6,867 bases of DNA from assembly GCA_021204375.1 (NCBI GenBank), contig JAJPZL010000147.1, positions 1 to 6,867 on the forward strand, in the 5' to 3' direction. The translations under genes and the position numbers were made by a program. This DNA is from Bacteroides sp. (GTDB taxonomy: Bacteria > Bacteroidota > Bacteroidia > Bacteroidales > Bacteroidaceae). Under the pieces are notes generated by a model, which was given only the letters and a program-made list of their open reading frames with translations, searched no databases and was not told the DNA's origin. Positions 1 through 5,152 of this stretch are shown here, piece after piece (within the stretch, counting starts at the first letter, position 1; each line of letters opens with the position of its first letter).

Positions 1-22
1 GCTGTACACCTTTTAACACTAA

Positions 23-44
23 AAAACCGCAACTTTTCGGTTTT
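23..44. terminator. Weak hairpin, possible terminator of a gene upstream of the window
   Basis: A 7-bp stem, AAAACCG (23-29) pairing with CGGTTTT (38-44), has an 8-base loop, and the 3' arm ends in four T. A reading frame entering from the left edge stops at 14-16, so this could be the terminator of a gene cut off by the window, but too little of that frame is present to identify anything. The hairpin also covers the place where the -33 element of the next gene's promoter would lie. Confidence 0.35.
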
Positions 45-59
45 ATATCGGTAAACCAC

Positions 60-67
60 TAACTTTG
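60..67 (+). promoter_or_regulatory. Bacteroides-type -7 element for the lipoprotein-MBL operon
   Basis: TAACTTTG matches the Bacteroidota -7 consensus TAnnTTTG exactly and lies 26 bases before the ATG at 94, which gives a short leader of roughly 20 bases. No good TTTG is found about 19 bases upstream; the best candidate is the T-rich stretch 34-40. The -7 box is convincing, the full promoter less so. Confidence 0.5.
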
Positions 68-93
68 TTGTTATAATTTATTTATAGTAAATC

Positions 94-753
94 ATGAAAA
101 AGTTTATCTTTTTACTTTTATCGGTTGCACTCTTAGCAGGATGCAACGGCAATGCCGGTGATAAAGCCGGAGATGTGGTTGCTGAAACTGTGGCACTTAC
201 CCCGGAAGAATTAGCAACACGCTCTTTTGACGATCTGTTCAAATCTGTAAAACCTTCTGAGATTCACGAGAATGTATTCAAACTTTTTGCTGAGGATTAT
301 TCGGTGATCACTTCGGGAATTCCTGAAGATTACAACTCCATGGTAGCTTCTTACGGCGGATGGGGAATTCTGTTTGAAGAACCCGTAGTATGGGGATTCC
401 TGAGAGCCAGTCGTTATACCCTGGAATATATACGTAATCACCGTACTTATACTCTTACTTTCTTTGATGCACCATATAAAGAGAAGATTATGTATTTTGG
501 AACAGCCAGCGGACGGGGTACCGATAAGATGAAAACCCACGGCCTTACTGCCGTACAAACTCCCGGAGGAAGTATAGCCTATAAAGAAGCCAGCCTTATA
601 ATTGAGTGCGAACTGGCTGAGATCACTACTGTGAACCCCGATGATTACTATCTGCAGAAAGGAAGAGATTTTGTAGAAGAGGGCTATGCCGACGCCGGTG
701 AATATCACAAATTGGTATTCGGTACCATTAAAGGAATGTGGACCCGTAAATAA
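94..753 (+). CDS. Exported lipoprotein with a flavin-reductase-like (FMN-binding split barrel) domain
   Basis: The 219-residue protein starts with a lipoprotein signal: two lysines, a hydrophobic stretch, and the lipobox LLAGC with Cys17 as the lipidated residue. A linker to about residue 45 follows, then a domain resembling the flavin reductase-like family: SYGGWGILFEEP (86-97) and LRASRYT (103-109) in the flavin-binding region, TYTLTFF (118-124), GTASGRGTDK (136-145), and a C-terminal HKLVFGTI (205-212). Known members bind FMN and act as flavoredoxins or NAD(P)H:flavin reductases, mostly in the cytoplasm. Here the signal places the domain on the periplasmic side of a membrane. The residues after Cys17 (NGNAGDK) are not strongly acidic, so surface export is not obvious. 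The MBL gene follows after a 9-base gap, in one operon. The fold call is fairly firm; partner and substrate are unknown. Confidence 0.85.
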   Translation: MKKFIFLLLSVALLAGCNGNAGDKAGDVVAETVALTPEELATRSFDDLFKSVKPSEIHENVFKLFAEDYSVITSGIPEDYNSMVASYGGWGILFEEPVVWGFLRASRYTLEYIRNHRTYTLTFFDAPYKEKIMYFGTASGRGTDKMKTHGLTAVQTPGGSIAYKEASLIIECELAEITTVNPDDYYLQKGRDFVEEGYADAGEYHKLVFGTIKGMWTRK

Positions 754-762
754 TAAGTTAAG

Positions 763-1656
763 ATGAAAAAGAAGTATTTAATTTCCTATCTGATAATAGG
801 AGCTTTCACCATAGCTGCCCCGGCAGCTGAGCCTCAGAACCTATTCCGTTACCAGGTGGGCCAGTACGAAGTGTATACACTGACCGATAATGCCTCGCAG
901 GGTAATATCGGCATTCTTATAGATGCAACTCCGGAAATGATCGCTGAAACCCTTCCGGAAGGAACTTACCCAAGTGCGATCAATGCATTCTTGGTAAAAT
1001 CTCCTACAGGAAACTTCCTCTTCGATACAGGGCTGGGAAAAGAACTCCTTAGTAATCTCCGGGCAGCCGGTATAGATCCCGGTGATAAACTCGATATCCG
1101 TCTTACCCACATGCATAGTGATCATATCGGTGGCTTGCTTAAAGATGGAGAACGGGTATTTCCAAACAGTACAGTCTCGCTCTCGCAGGTAGAATATGAC
1201 TATTGGACTAGTAAGAGCGAAATGGAGAAATTACCGCAGGATAAACAGGGAAGTTTCCGGAATGCACAGACAACTCTGGAGGTGTATGAAAAAACCGGAG
1301 ATGTCACAAAGACACCCACCCTTCACTTAGGCGAAGAGCGTGGAGACGGTATTTTTGTTATAGAGGCATTCGGCCATACGCCCGGGCATGTAGGCTATCT
1401 GCTGGTTTCATGGGAAGAAAAACTACTGATATGGGGTGATCTTACTCACGTGACTCCTGTTCAGATGCCCTATCCGGAGATAGCGGTAACTTATGATGTA
1501 GATCCCCAGGCAGCCATTGCCTCACGGAAAGCTATTCTGGAATATGTAGCAAAGCATCATATTCCGGTAGCAGGTATGCATATTGCAGGAACATGGATAG
1601 GAACCATACAACCCAATGGGAAAGGTGGATATACCTTTATCCCTTCATCCAGATAA
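763..1656 (+). CDS. Exported metallo-beta-lactamase-fold hydrolase
   Basis: The 297-residue protein has a Sec-type N-terminus (three lysines, hydrophobic core to about residue 19, likely cleavage near APA/A at 19-22), so it probably works in the periplasm. The MBL core is complete: LFDTG (86-90), the signature HMHSDH (H116, H118, D120, H121), GHTPGH with ligand H209, WGD with bridging D226, and GMH with H273. These are all the residues needed for a two-metal site. Enzymes with this pattern hydrolyse lactones, thioesters, beta-lactams or other esters; the arrangement resembles lactonase-like and general MBL hydrolases rather than any one named enzyme, so no substrate is given. No flavodoxin domain is fused, so it is not a flavodiiron protein. 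It is the second gene of an operon with the flavin-type lipoprotein (9-base gap, no Shine-Dalgarno sequence) and ends just before a strong terminator. Confidence 0.88.
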   Translation: MKKKYLISYLIIGAFTIAAPAAEPQNLFRYQVGQYEVYTLTDNASQGNIGILIDATPEMIAETLPEGTYPSAINAFLVKSPTGNFLFDTGLGKELLSNLRAAGIDPGDKLDIRLTHMHSDHIGGLLKDGERVFPNSTVSLSQVEYDYWTSKSEMEKLPQDKQGSFRNAQTTLEVYEKTGDVTKTPTLHLGEERGDGIFVIEAFGHTPGHVGYLLVSWEEKLLIWGDLTHVTPVQMPYPEIAVTYDVDPQAAIASRKAILEYVAKHHIPVAGMHIAGTWIGTIQPNGKGGYTFIPSSR

Positions 1657-1665
1657 ACAGGAACC

Positions 1666-1718
1666 TCTCTTCAATAAAAAACCGGGAGTTGTATGCTCCC
1701 GGTTTTTTATTGAAGAGA
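1666..1718. terminator. Strong bidirectional terminator between convergent genes
   Basis: A perfect 23-bp inverted repeat (1666-1688 and 1696-1718) encloses a 7-base loop. The inner part is a GC-rich stem, CCGGGAG/CTCCCGG, flanked by six A on the left and six T on the right, so it reads as an intrinsic terminator on both strands. It serves the MBL gene on the plus strand and the EFR1 gene on the minus strand. The right arm contains the last codons and the TAA (1707-1709) of the EFR1 gene. Confidence 0.93.
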
Positions 1719-2483
1719 TTTACAATTCGGATTCACATACCGTTCCCGCTTCCGGGTTTTAGTTCCATACTCAATAGCCCGTACCGGACAGCGATGAATA
1801 CACCCCAGGCATTGCACACACTTATCCTTCACCCAAATCGGCCGTTCTTTCTCCAGCCGGATAGCCTCCGAAGGACAGATCCGCCCGCAAAGTCCGCACC
1901 CTGTACAGGCCTTCGTTGCATGAAAAGGTGCCGTTTTCCGTCCCCGGCTATACATCGGATAGAACAAGGAGGTCATTATACCGAGTAATGCTCCCTGATT
2001 CTCTTTGGAGATACCCTGCCTGCGGCTGGTAATCTCTTCATTTACTTTGTTTATCTGCGGGATGGCAGCAGCGAACATCTTTTTTCTCTTTTCCGGAGGA
2101 GGAAGCAGGTTAAAAAGAAGAATATAATTATCCGGCAATAAAATAGTATTACCGTAATTGAACCACAAATGTTTTCTGGCTATTTCCGTACGTAGCCGGT
2201 AAAGCACATAACCCGAAGAGCCCCCGCAGGTACAAACCGCAAATATATATTGCAGGTAATAGTTGTTAAGTTTAAGCCGGCCTATAAATTGAGTGATAAT
2301 AGTAGGAAGCCCGTAAAAATAGACAGGGAAGACAAAGCCGATCTTTTCGTCCTCGCGGAGCGTGAATTCAAAGGTACCTTTCTTAAAACACTCTGGAACA
2401 GAGATCAGTTCTTCCTGTTGTCCTTGGGCAATAGCCGTGGCTACCTGCAAAGAATTTCCGGTGGCTGAGAAGTAAAATATCAT
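1707..2483 (-). CDS. EFR1-family flavodoxin/ferredoxin fusion protein
   Basis: This 258-residue protein has two modules. The N-terminal flavodoxin-like domain begins with the phosphate-binding loop FSATGNS (5-11), followed by VFPVYFYGLP (51-60) and TCGGSSG (85-91), which fit the other FMN loops. The C-terminal domain is a bacterial 2[4Fe-4S] ferredoxin with two full motifs: C193-C196-C199-C203-P and C222-C225-C228-C232-P. The combination is that of EFR1-family ferredoxins, cytoplasmic electron carriers that pair FMN with two iron-sulfur clusters; a specific partner is rarely known. All eight cysteines are present, so the protein looks functional. It starts 36 bases after the methyltransferase stop on the same strand, so the two are probably co-transcribed. 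The stop codon lies inside the terminator at 1666-1718. Confidence 0.9.
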   Translation of the reverse strand: MIFYFSATGNSLQVATAIAQGQQEELISVPECFKKGTFEFTLREDEKIGFVFPVYFYGLPTIITQFIGRLKLNNYYLQYIFAVCTCGGSSGYVLYRLRTEIARKHLWFNYGNTILLPDNYILLFNLLPPPEKRKKMFAAAIPQINKVNEEITSRRQGISKENQGALLGIMTSLFYPMYSRGRKTAPFHATKACTGCGLCGRICPSEAIRLEKERPIWVKDKCVQCLGCIHRCPVRAIEYGTKTRKRERYVNPNCKSLQ

Positions 2484-2519
2484 GGTGTTTGCTTTTTTAA
2501 AAAGTTAGTTTTTTGTTGT

Positions 2520-2978
2520 TTATAAAGAAACCTTATCCCCATCTTTCTCCATTAATATACTCCTGCTGAAAAATATTTCCGGTTTTTCCACCCCGTTGAA
2601 CCCATATTCTTTCAGCCGCTGCACCATCCCGGTGAACGCTCTCTTTTTCACATGAAAGCGCGGTTCGATGATCAGGATCTTTCCTCCAGGATTCAGCAGC
2701 GAGCTAAACTCCCGGAAGAGACGATCCTGATCCGGTACTTCGTGTATCATATAACAAGCCAGCATCAGATCCGCTTTGCCGGGAATATTCAACCAGTGGG
2801 TATCATACCTGCAGAGCGTAATACGATTTTGCAACGGTATACCGTTGATCTTCTGCTTCAGTTTATCCAACATTCCCTGTTGGAGATCAGCAGCATATAC
2901 TTTACCGGATGCCCCTACAAGGTGTGCCATCTCTCTGGTAAAGAAGCCGGGGCCACAACCCAGGTCTATCGCTGTCAT
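2520..2978 (-). CDS. Class I SAM-dependent methyltransferase, probably N-terminally truncated
   Basis: From the ATG at 2978 the product is 152 residues. It shows SAM-binding motif I, DLGCGPG (5-11), an acidic residue at the end of strand 2 (D31, in KVYAADL), motif IV with ADLMLACYMIHEV (69-81), and the post-IV strand LLNPGGKILIIEP (94-106). This is a Rossmann-type methyltransferase; the substrate cannot be read from the sequence. The start is doubtful: motif I comes only four residues in, whereas these enzymes normally have an N-terminal segment of several dozen residues, and the same frame stays open for 43 more codons upstream with protein-like sequence but no start codon. The gene may therefore be frameshifted or start unusually. 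It precedes the EFR1 gene by 36 bases on the same strand, in a likely operon. Confidence 0.75.
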   Translation of the reverse strand: MTAIDLGCGPGFFTREMAHLVGASGKVYAADLQQGMLDKLKQKINGIPLQNRITLCRYDTHWLNIPGKADLMLACYMIHEVPDQDRLFREFSSLLNPGGKILIIEPRFHVKKRAFTGMVQRLKEYGFNGVEKPEIFFSRSILMEKDGDKVSL

Positions 2979-3148
2979 ACCCGTACGCAGGTAGGGTTTA
3001 AGTATTTTATACGGGTTGTGTACACAGCGGCGAAGGAAGTTATCCAGGGCACCGGCTCCCTCTATAGGGCATATATGGGTACTACTTATCTTTATCGTAG
3101 GTTCTGTTTACTAAAATCGTTACACTCAGAAAGACTCTCTTTACTCAT
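2979..3148 (-). pseudogene. Out-of-frame 5' part of the methyltransferase gene (probable frameshift)
   Basis: Upstream of the ATG at 2978 the same frame stays open to a TAA at 3108-3110. These 43 codons include CPIEGAGALDNFLRR and HNPYKILKPYLRTG, which read as a natural N-terminus running straight into motif I. None of the 43 codons is ATG, GTG or TTG. In another frame an ATG at 3146-3148 opens MSKESLSECNDFSKQNLR and hits a TAA at 3092-3094. Joining the two frames within 3095-3107 needs a net one-base shift, as if one base had been deleted, and would give a protein of about 200 residues. I infer a frameshift (real or a sequencing error); a non-standard start is the alternative. Confidence 0.6.
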
Positions 3149-3443
3149 AGACGAAAAAGAGAAGGATATATTGCAGAGCGTTCCCCTGTTTTAACTCCTT
3201 CTCTTTATCTCTCTTCCCGGTCACGGTTATATTCTTTTCTTTCCGGCTTTATACCACCCCATACCATACATCGGTATTTCGATATCCCCCTGTTTGAACT
3301 TTGTTTTTTCACCCCGAATAAAATTCTTTTTAATAGATTACCAGGCATCGGATGACCTGCACATTTTTACACAACTTTTCCCTTCCGGAACAATCCGGTG
3401 CGTAACCGTGTTAATATATTTATAAACTTATACCAATAATACC
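3149..3443. other. Divergent intergenic region without a gene
   Basis: These 295 bases separate the minus-strand methyltransferase from the plus-strand ferritin-like gene, so they should hold both promoters. I see no convincing coding frame. An 11-bp inverted repeat, AAAGAGAAGGA (3156-3166) against TCCTTCTCTTT (3196-3206), has a 29-base spacer. GAACTTTG at 3296-3303 differs from TAnnTTTG by one base but has no clear -33 partner and would leave a leader of about 130 bases. A 5-bp hairpin, CCGGA (3385-3389) with TCCGG (3394-3398), is weak. No terminator or riboswitch is recognisable. Confidence 0.5.
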
Positions 3444-4028
3444 ATGGACAGTACTAATTTAAAGGCTATGCATGCCCTGATGAAAAAAAGAGGTACCAAC
3501 CAGTTGGACGATCTTACTACCGGCCTTGTTAATTCAATGAGTTACAGTAACTCTGATGTAATCTATCCTGAGTTTACCGATGTAAAGGCGGGTCAGGGCG
3601 TAGAACCCGAATGGTTTTATGCTGTATACCGGGGAGCTAACGGATTTTCTGAACTCAATGCCATTAACCAGTATATTTCACAGGAAGCCCTGTTCGACGA
3701 TATAGGAGAACTGATGCTCGGTATTGCCCTGGTAGAGATGAAACATATGGACAAGCTGGGTGATTTCATCCTTAAACTTGAAGGAAAAGTGACCCAGGAG
3801 TATAATACTTCTCATGTGGATTACGGGAAAACTGCCCGCCAGGCTGTAGAATTTGGGGTAAGATCTGAACAGAGAACCGTTACCGAGTATAAAAAGATTG
3901 CCGGAAAAGTATCCGCTCTTCCTGAAAATAAAACTACCGAAGTAACTTTACAGCTACTGGCAAAACTGATCGCCGATGAAGAGAAACATCTCTCACTTTT
4001 TGAAAACTGGCTGGAAGAAAATAAATGA
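3444..4028 (+). CDS. Ferritin-like di-iron protein (rubrerythrin/bacterioferritin-like)
   Basis: The 194-residue protein has a leader of about 55 residues and then a four-helix bundle. Likely di-iron ligands are E70 in GFSELNAINQYI (helix 1), E98 and H101 in VEMKHMDKLG (helix 2), E142 in VRSEQRTVTEY (helix 3), and E179 and H182 in DEEKHLSLF (helix 4). This is the E, ExxH, E, ExxH pattern of ferritin-like carboxylate-bridged di-iron proteins. There is no rubredoxin tail with CxxC pairs, so it is not a classical rubrerythrin. Family members store iron or reduce peroxide and oxygen; which applies here is open. There is no signal peptide, so it should be cytoplasmic. It is preceded by a long intergenic region and followed by a separate promoter-like site, so it is probably monocistronic. 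Confidence 0.82.
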   Translation: MDSTNLKAMHALMKKRGTNQLDDLTTGLVNSMSYSNSDVIYPEFTDVKAGQGVEPEWFYAVYRGANGFSELNAINQYISQEALFDDIGELMLGIALVEMKHMDKLGDFILKLEGKVTQEYNTSHVDYGKTARQAVEFGVRSEQRTVTEYKKIAGKVSALPENKTTEVTLQLLAKLIADEEKHLSLFENWLEENK

Positions 4029-4080
4029 TGATCCGGAAAAAAGTACTACATTCCAGGCTTAGAAGTTTTTGTAATAGTTA

Positions 4081-4088
4081 TATCTTTG
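4081..4088 (+). promoter_or_regulatory. Bacteroides-type -7 element for the small CxxC gene
   Basis: TATCTTTG fits TAnnTTTG exactly and lies 44 bases before the ATG at 4133. A well-spaced TTTG is missing: the only one nearby (4068-4071) is just 9 bases upstream. The following leader is very AT-rich, with three copies of TTATAA (4101-4106, 4109-4114, 4116-4121) and a 12-base palindrome (4106-4117). Confidence 0.45.
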
Positions 4089-4132
4089 TATAATTACCCT
4101 TTATAAAGTTATAACTTATAATCGAAAATGGA

Positions 4133-4309
4133 ATGGCACACAATTGCGAGAAGTGTCCGGTAAGGGCTAAGTATGACAAAAATCCCAAATCTCTTGTGGG
4201 ACGTTTCTGGCGGTGGCATATTACTTATTGCCCGGGATGGAAGAAATATTTTAATTCATTGAATGAAGCCGCGAAAGAGAAGCTTCAGAAGCGGTATTCA
4301 TTGAAGTGA
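4133..4309 (+). CDS. Small conserved-looking CxxC protein (58 residues)
   Basis: An ATG at 4133 opens a 58-codon frame ending in TGA at 4307-4309. The product is basic and rich in aromatic residues, with C5-x-x-C8 near the N-terminus, the phrase NPKSLVGRFWRWHITYCPGW (17-36) containing a third cysteine (C33), and a charged helical tail (NEAAKEKLQKRYSLK). It has no signal peptide or membrane segment. From memory it resembles short uncharacterised proteins common in Bacteroidales; I know no function. The three cysteines and His29 could bind a metal, but that is only a guess. Support for a real gene: a promoter-like -7 box upstream, a terminator 44 bases downstream, and a clearly protein-like composition. 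Another ATG at 4128 is out of frame and yields only 11 codons. Confidence 0.8.
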   Translation: MAHNCEKCPVRAKYDKNPKSLVGRFWRWHITYCPGWKKYFNSLNEAAKEKLQKRYSLK

Positions 4310-4352
4310 TCTCTTCTCTCCGGGGTGGCCTCAATAAAAAACTTTTTTATAA

Positions 4353-4389
4353 AAAATGCCGATAGCTCTGTATGGAGTATCGGCATTTT
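4353..4389. terminator. Bidirectional terminator between the small CxxC gene and yqgE
   Basis: A perfect 12-bp stem, AAAATGCCGATA (4353-4364) with TATCGGCATTTT (4378-4389), can be extended inward by CTC/GAG after a one-base bulge, leaving a 6-base loop. The minus-strand copy is followed by a T6 run, making it the better terminator for yqgE; the plus-strand copy ends in four T. It lies between two convergent genes, as expected. Confidence 0.88.
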
Positions 4390-4407
4390 ATCTATACGTT
4401 GGTAGGA

Positions 4408-4998
4408 TCAGTTCAGAAAAGGATATTGTGGAAAACGAGACCATATGCGGTATTTACCACCCATCTTTTCGAGCGATTCCCGCCACAGATTATCCGAATT
4501 GTCATGATTAAGCATTCCTATGGAAGATTTACTGATGATCCAGGTGTTTTCTTCTACTTCCCTAACGAGTTGTTCGAAATCCCACCCGGAATAACCCAGA
4601 AAGAAACGTATCTGATCCTTAAAGTTGTTACCGGTGAGGATGTACTCTTTAATAGTATTAAAGTTACCGTTTAAGTAAAGTCCGTTGCCTACTTCAAAGC
4701 AACCCGGAATGTCTTCGAGTGTGTGAAGATAAAAGAGAATATCTTCTCCTAAAGGACCGCCTTTATAAAGGGGGATATCGTCGATAGTATCAAATTCGGG
4801 AACCAATTCATTGACCATTACCGGCAGGGCTTTGTTCATTACAATTCCCATAGAACCCTCCGGATTGTGCTCTACCAACAGGACAACCGAACGTTCAAAG
4901 ATCTCTTCGGTAAGAAATGGCTCTGAGATAAGGATCTTTCCCCGTGAGAGGGCCTCCTTGTTCGACTCGATCTTAAATATGTTGGTATTTATATTCAT
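4408..4998 (-). CDS. yqgE: YqgE/AlgH family protein (UPF0301)
   Basis: The 196-residue protein is full-length for the family (about 185-200). Conserved stretches run in the expected order: [10 protein letters not shown] followed by [11 protein letters not shown] (20-44), GSMGIVMNK (48-56), a GGP turn (80-82), [20 protein letters not shown] (133-152), and the C-terminal LW..SL..MGGKY...SRFP pattern (171-190). The family is widespread and cytoplasmic; it was named AlgH from alginate regulation in Pseudomonas, but its biochemical role is not settled. A candidate promoter lies directly upstream (5031-5061), so it need not depend on the aminotransferase gene 154 bases upstream on the same strand. 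A terminator follows 18 bases after its stop. Confidence 0.93.
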   Translation of the reverse strand: MNINTNIFKIESNKEALSRGKILISEPFLTEEIFERSVVLLVEHNPEGSMGIVMNKALPVMVNELVPEFDTIDDIPLYKGGPLGEDILFYLHTLEDIPGCFEVGNGLYLNGNFNTIKEYILTGNNFKDQIRFFLGYSGWDFEQLVREVEENTWIISKSSIGMLNHDNSDNLWRESLEKMGGKYRIWSRFPQYPFLN

Positions 4999-5019
4999 GT
5001 GTGGGGTTTTTTAGTTTGA

Positions 5020-5057
5020 TCTATTCGCCTCTAATATAGAATAAAAAGTCGAATAGA
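5020..5057. repeat. Inverted repeat bracketing the yqgE -7 box (operator-like)
   Basis: TCTATTCG at 5020-5027 and CGAATAGA at 5050-5057 form a perfect 8-bp inverted repeat with a 22-base spacer. On the minus strand the second arm follows the TTTG of the candidate -33 element directly, and the first arm falls around the expected transcription start, with the -7 box between them. The placement suits a dimeric regulator or a stem at the 5' end of the transcript; no family is implied. Confidence 0.45.
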
Positions 5058-5061
5058 CAAA
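5031..5061 (-). promoter_or_regulatory. Candidate promoter of yqgE
   Basis: On the minus strand TTTG (5061-5058) is followed, after exactly 19 bases, by TATATTAG (5038-5031), one mismatch from TAnnTTTG. Spacing and order fit the Bacteroidota primary-sigma promoter. Transcription would begin around 5022-5027, leaving a leader of about 25 bases before the ATG at 4998. Confidence 0.6.
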
Positions 5062-5062
5062 C

Positions 5063-5111
5063 ATAGTTCCACCTTTTTATTTTTCCGGGAGGAAAAAATG
5101 AGTGGAACTAT
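5063..5111. repeat. Nested imperfect inverted repeat between the aminotransferase and yqgE
   Basis: The outer arms ATAGTTCCAC (5063-5072) and GTGGAACTAT (5102-5111) are perfect 10-bp complements. Inside, TTTTTCC (5080-5086) pairs with GGAAAAA (5091-5097) around a GGGA loop. The two stems are separated by unpaired bases (5073-5079 and 5098-5101). It lies 41 bases after the aminotransferase stop and just upstream of the yqgE promoter. It could end aminotransferase transcription, but no clear T run follows the structure on the minus strand, so it may instead be a regulatory or structural element. Confidence 0.55.
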
Positions 5112-5152
5112 AGGTAAGACAGAAGTTATCTGTGAAGGAAGATAGCTTATTT

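Noticed and set aside
211..708. Minus-strand open frame of 165 codons opposite the lipoprotein gene
   Set aside because: It is antisense to a well-supported lipoprotein, with no domain of its own.
763..1656. MBL protein as a flavodiiron protein partnered with the flavin lipoprotein
   Set aside because: The histidine-rich HxHxDH ligand pattern, signal peptide and missing flavodoxin domain fit a zinc-type hydrolase rather than an oxygen or NO reductase.
2652..3194. Plus-strand open frame of 180 codons opposite the methyltransferase
   Set aside because: The minus strand encodes clear SAM-binding motifs and the plus-strand product looks random; it also runs into the intergenic region without any promoter.
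5098..5145. 15-residue plus-strand frame (MSGTIGKTEVICEGR) preceded by GGAGGA
   Set aside because: The Shine-Dalgarno-like match is good, but genes here do not seem to use one. The site lies within the nested inverted repeat, and there is no plus-strand promoter.
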